Shown here piece by piece: positions 5,533 through 6,727 of a stretch of 6,727 nucleotides of DNA; the stretch's first letter is position 1; every line of letters begins with the position of its first letter. The notes beneath the pieces were generated by a model, which was not told where the DNA came from, did no database searches, and saw only the letters and a list, made by a program, of their open reading frames with translations. A program made the translations under genes and the position numbers. This DNA is from UBA8444 sp964003875 (GTDB lineage: Bacteria > Bacteroidota > Bacteroidia > Flavobacteriales > UBA7312): positions 1 through 6,727 of the forward strand of contig CAXFLH010000086.1 of the NCBI GenBank assembly GCA_964003875.1, given 5' to 3'.

Positions 5533-6489
5533 TTAGTTAAAATAAGAAACAATCTTATCGGCTAACTCTTTACCTATTCTATCTTGAGCTTCATTGGTTG
5601 CTGCACCAATATGTGGTGTTAAAGAAACATTGGACTGCATTAATAGTTTGATTTGAGGTTTAGGTTCATTTTCAAACACATCTAAACCTGCCGATGATAT
5701 TTTGCCACTATCTAAGGCATTCATTAATGCATCTTCATCTATAACGCCACCTCTAGCAGCATTGACAATGCCTACACCATCTTTCATCATTTCTATTTCT
5801 TCCTCGCCAATAACAGCTTTATCAGAAAGTTTAGGAATATGAAGGGTGATATAATCACTTTCTTTTAAAACATTATCAAAGGAAACCGTTTTTATATCAA
5901 AATTGGCTGTTTGTCCATCAAAGAAATTTAACTCAACAGTAGCATTTTTGATGAATTTATCATTAGCAATAACTCTCATTCCTAGTCCAATAGCTCTTTT
6001 CGCCACTTCTTGACCAATTCTTCCAAAGCCAATAATCCCTAGTGTCTTGCCTTTCAACTCTGTACCTTTAGCATAAGCCTTTTTCAATTCTTTAAATTTA
6101 GAATCTCCCTCTAATGGCATTTGACGGTTTGAATCGTATACAAAACGCACCATATTAAATAGATGAGAGAATACCAATTCAGCCACTGATTCTGAAGATG
6201 CTGCAGGGGTATTAACTACTTCTAAGCCTTTGCTTTTAGCATAGTCTACATCAATGTTATCCATTCCAACACCACCACGACCAATCATTTTTAAGTTTGG
6301 ACAAGCGTCAATAAGTTCTTTTCTAGCTGTAGTTGCCGATCTTACTAATAAAACACTAATATTCTTTTCATTAATCACATTAGCCAATTGCTCTTGGGCT
6401 ACTTTTTGAGTTATTACTTCAAAACCAGCAGATTCTAAAGTGTCAATTCCTAGTTGTGAGATGCCATCGTTGGCAAGTACTTTTGTCAT
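5533..6489 (-). CDS. serA: D-3-phosphoglycerate dehydrogenase, short form
   Basis: An NAD-dependent D-2-hydroxyacid dehydrogenase of 318 aa. It is read as the enzyme oxidising 3-phosphoglycerate to 3-phosphohydroxypyruvate, the first step of serine synthesis. The substrate domain has 'VRSATT' (49-54) and 'GRGGVGMDNID' (70-80), both typical of SerA. The nucleotide-binding domain has 'LGIIGFGRIGQEVAKRA' (150-166) with the GxGxxG loop, followed by N177-D178, the usual position of the acidic residue that favours NAD. The catalytic set is R246 ('NAARGGVIDED'), E275 ('VFENEP') and H293 ('TPHIGAAT'). The protein ends soon after, so the ACT domain that mediates serine inhibition in E. coli SerA (410 aa) is missing; this short form is common in Bacteroidota. 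Its ATG overlaps the serC stop by 1 nt, which strongly supports both start and function. Another hydroxyacid as substrate is unlikely given the context. Confidence -1.
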   Translation of the reverse strand: MTKVLANDGISQLGIDTLESAGFEVITQKVAQEQLANVINEKNISVLLVRSATTARKELIDACPNLKMIGRGGVGMDNIDVDYAKSKGLEVVNTPAASSESVAELVFSHLFNMVRFVYDSNRQMPLEGDSKFKELKKAYAKGTELKGKTLGIIGFGRIGQEVAKRAIGLGMRVIANDKFIKNATVELNFFDGQTANFDIKTVSFDNVLKESDYITLHIPKLSDKAVIGEEEIEMMKDGVGIVNAARGGVIDEDALMNALDSGKISSAGLDVFENEPKPQIKLLMQSNVSLTPHIGAATNEAQDRIGKELADKIVSYFN

Positions 6490-6727
6490 TATCCTTTTCT
6501 TTCTAATTCGTTCATTATTTCTACTAATGTTTGGACACTCTCTAGTGGCATAGCATTGTACATAGATGCTCTGTAACCGCCTACAGAACGATGACCTTTA
6601 AGTCCATTTATTCCACCATATGTACACATTTTGTTAAACTCCTCTTCGACTTCTGTATTAGTTAGTAGGAAGGTAGCGTTCATAGTAGAACGGTCTTCAA
6701 TATTAGCGCTTCCCTCAAAGATTGAGC
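6489..6727 (-). CDS. serC: Phosphoserine aminotransferase, C-terminal part
   Basis: The frame is open from the right edge, so this is the last 79 codons of a gene that normally has about 355-360. The product is a PLP-dependent fold-type I aminotransferase converting 3-phosphohydroxypyruvate and glutamate to O-phosphoserine and 2-oxoglutarate. The visible part contains 'DRSTMNATFLL' and the diagnostic SerC end 'GLKGHRSVGGYRASMYNAMP', with the His-Arg pair that contacts the substrate phosphate, then 'LESVQTLVEIMNELERKG'. The PLP lysine lies outside the window. The ATG at 6683 is internal (MNATFLL) and is not the start. The stop overlaps the serA ATG as TAATG, a classic coupling junction, so serC leads the serC-serA-DUF1015-yggS unit as far as can be seen. 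The promoter lies outside the window. Confidence -1.
   Translation of the reverse strand, partial: SIFEGSANIEDRSTMNATFLLTNTEVEEEFNKMCTYGGINGLKGHRSVGGYRASMYNAMPLESVQTLVEIMNELERKG

Noticed and set aside
6489..6683. Separate 64-aa small protein starting at ATG 6683
   Set aside because: The frame continues upstream to the window edge with SerC residues (DRST before the Met), so this is an internal Met of serC.

Overview
The window looks like ordinary chromosome of a Bacteroidota bacterium, most likely a flavobacterium-like lineage. The DNA is AT-rich by eye, genes are tightly packed with ATG starts, and Shine-Dalgarno sequences are essentially absent. The protein variants also fit: a long SAICAR synthase, a short SerA without an ACT domain, and a DUF1015 protein whose N-terminus has 'SRSY' in place of the usual 'PYDV'. 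The lineage call is inference from remembered family members; no search was run. I see no phage, IS, CRISPR or RNA gene.

Layout. (1) Positions 1-458, minus: 5' part of a DUF62 (SAM hydrolase/halogenase superfamily) gene that runs off the left edge. (2) Positions 567-2454, plus: a two-gene unit, a PhoH-like ATPase overlapping purC by 8 nt, closed by a strong hairpin terminator that also sits at the end of the convergent pirin gene. (3) Positions 2482-3201, minus: a pirin-family cupin with all metal ligands. (4) Positions 3202-3625, plus: an AT-rich divergent control region, a short ORF that resembles the N-terminus of a MarR regulator and stops after about 55 codons, and an unrecognised 62-aa protein. 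(5) Positions 3626-6727, minus: a tightly coupled cluster serC (partial) - serA - DUF1015 - yggS. The junctions are a 1-nt overlap, a 38-nt gap and a 0-nt gap.

How the genes work together. SerA and SerC catalyse the first two steps of the phosphorylated route from 3-phosphoglycerate to serine. The DUF1015 protein next in the unit carries a 'DGHHR' motif and may act on serine or phosphoserine. YggS, a PLP-binding protein, closes the unit and may relate to PLP supply for SerC. The most interesting points are the DUF1015 protein in the place where a phosphoserine phosphatase might be expected, the apparently broken MarR regulator beside pirin, and a DUF62 protein that seems to lack the usual hydrolase triad. 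None amounts to a clearly new system.
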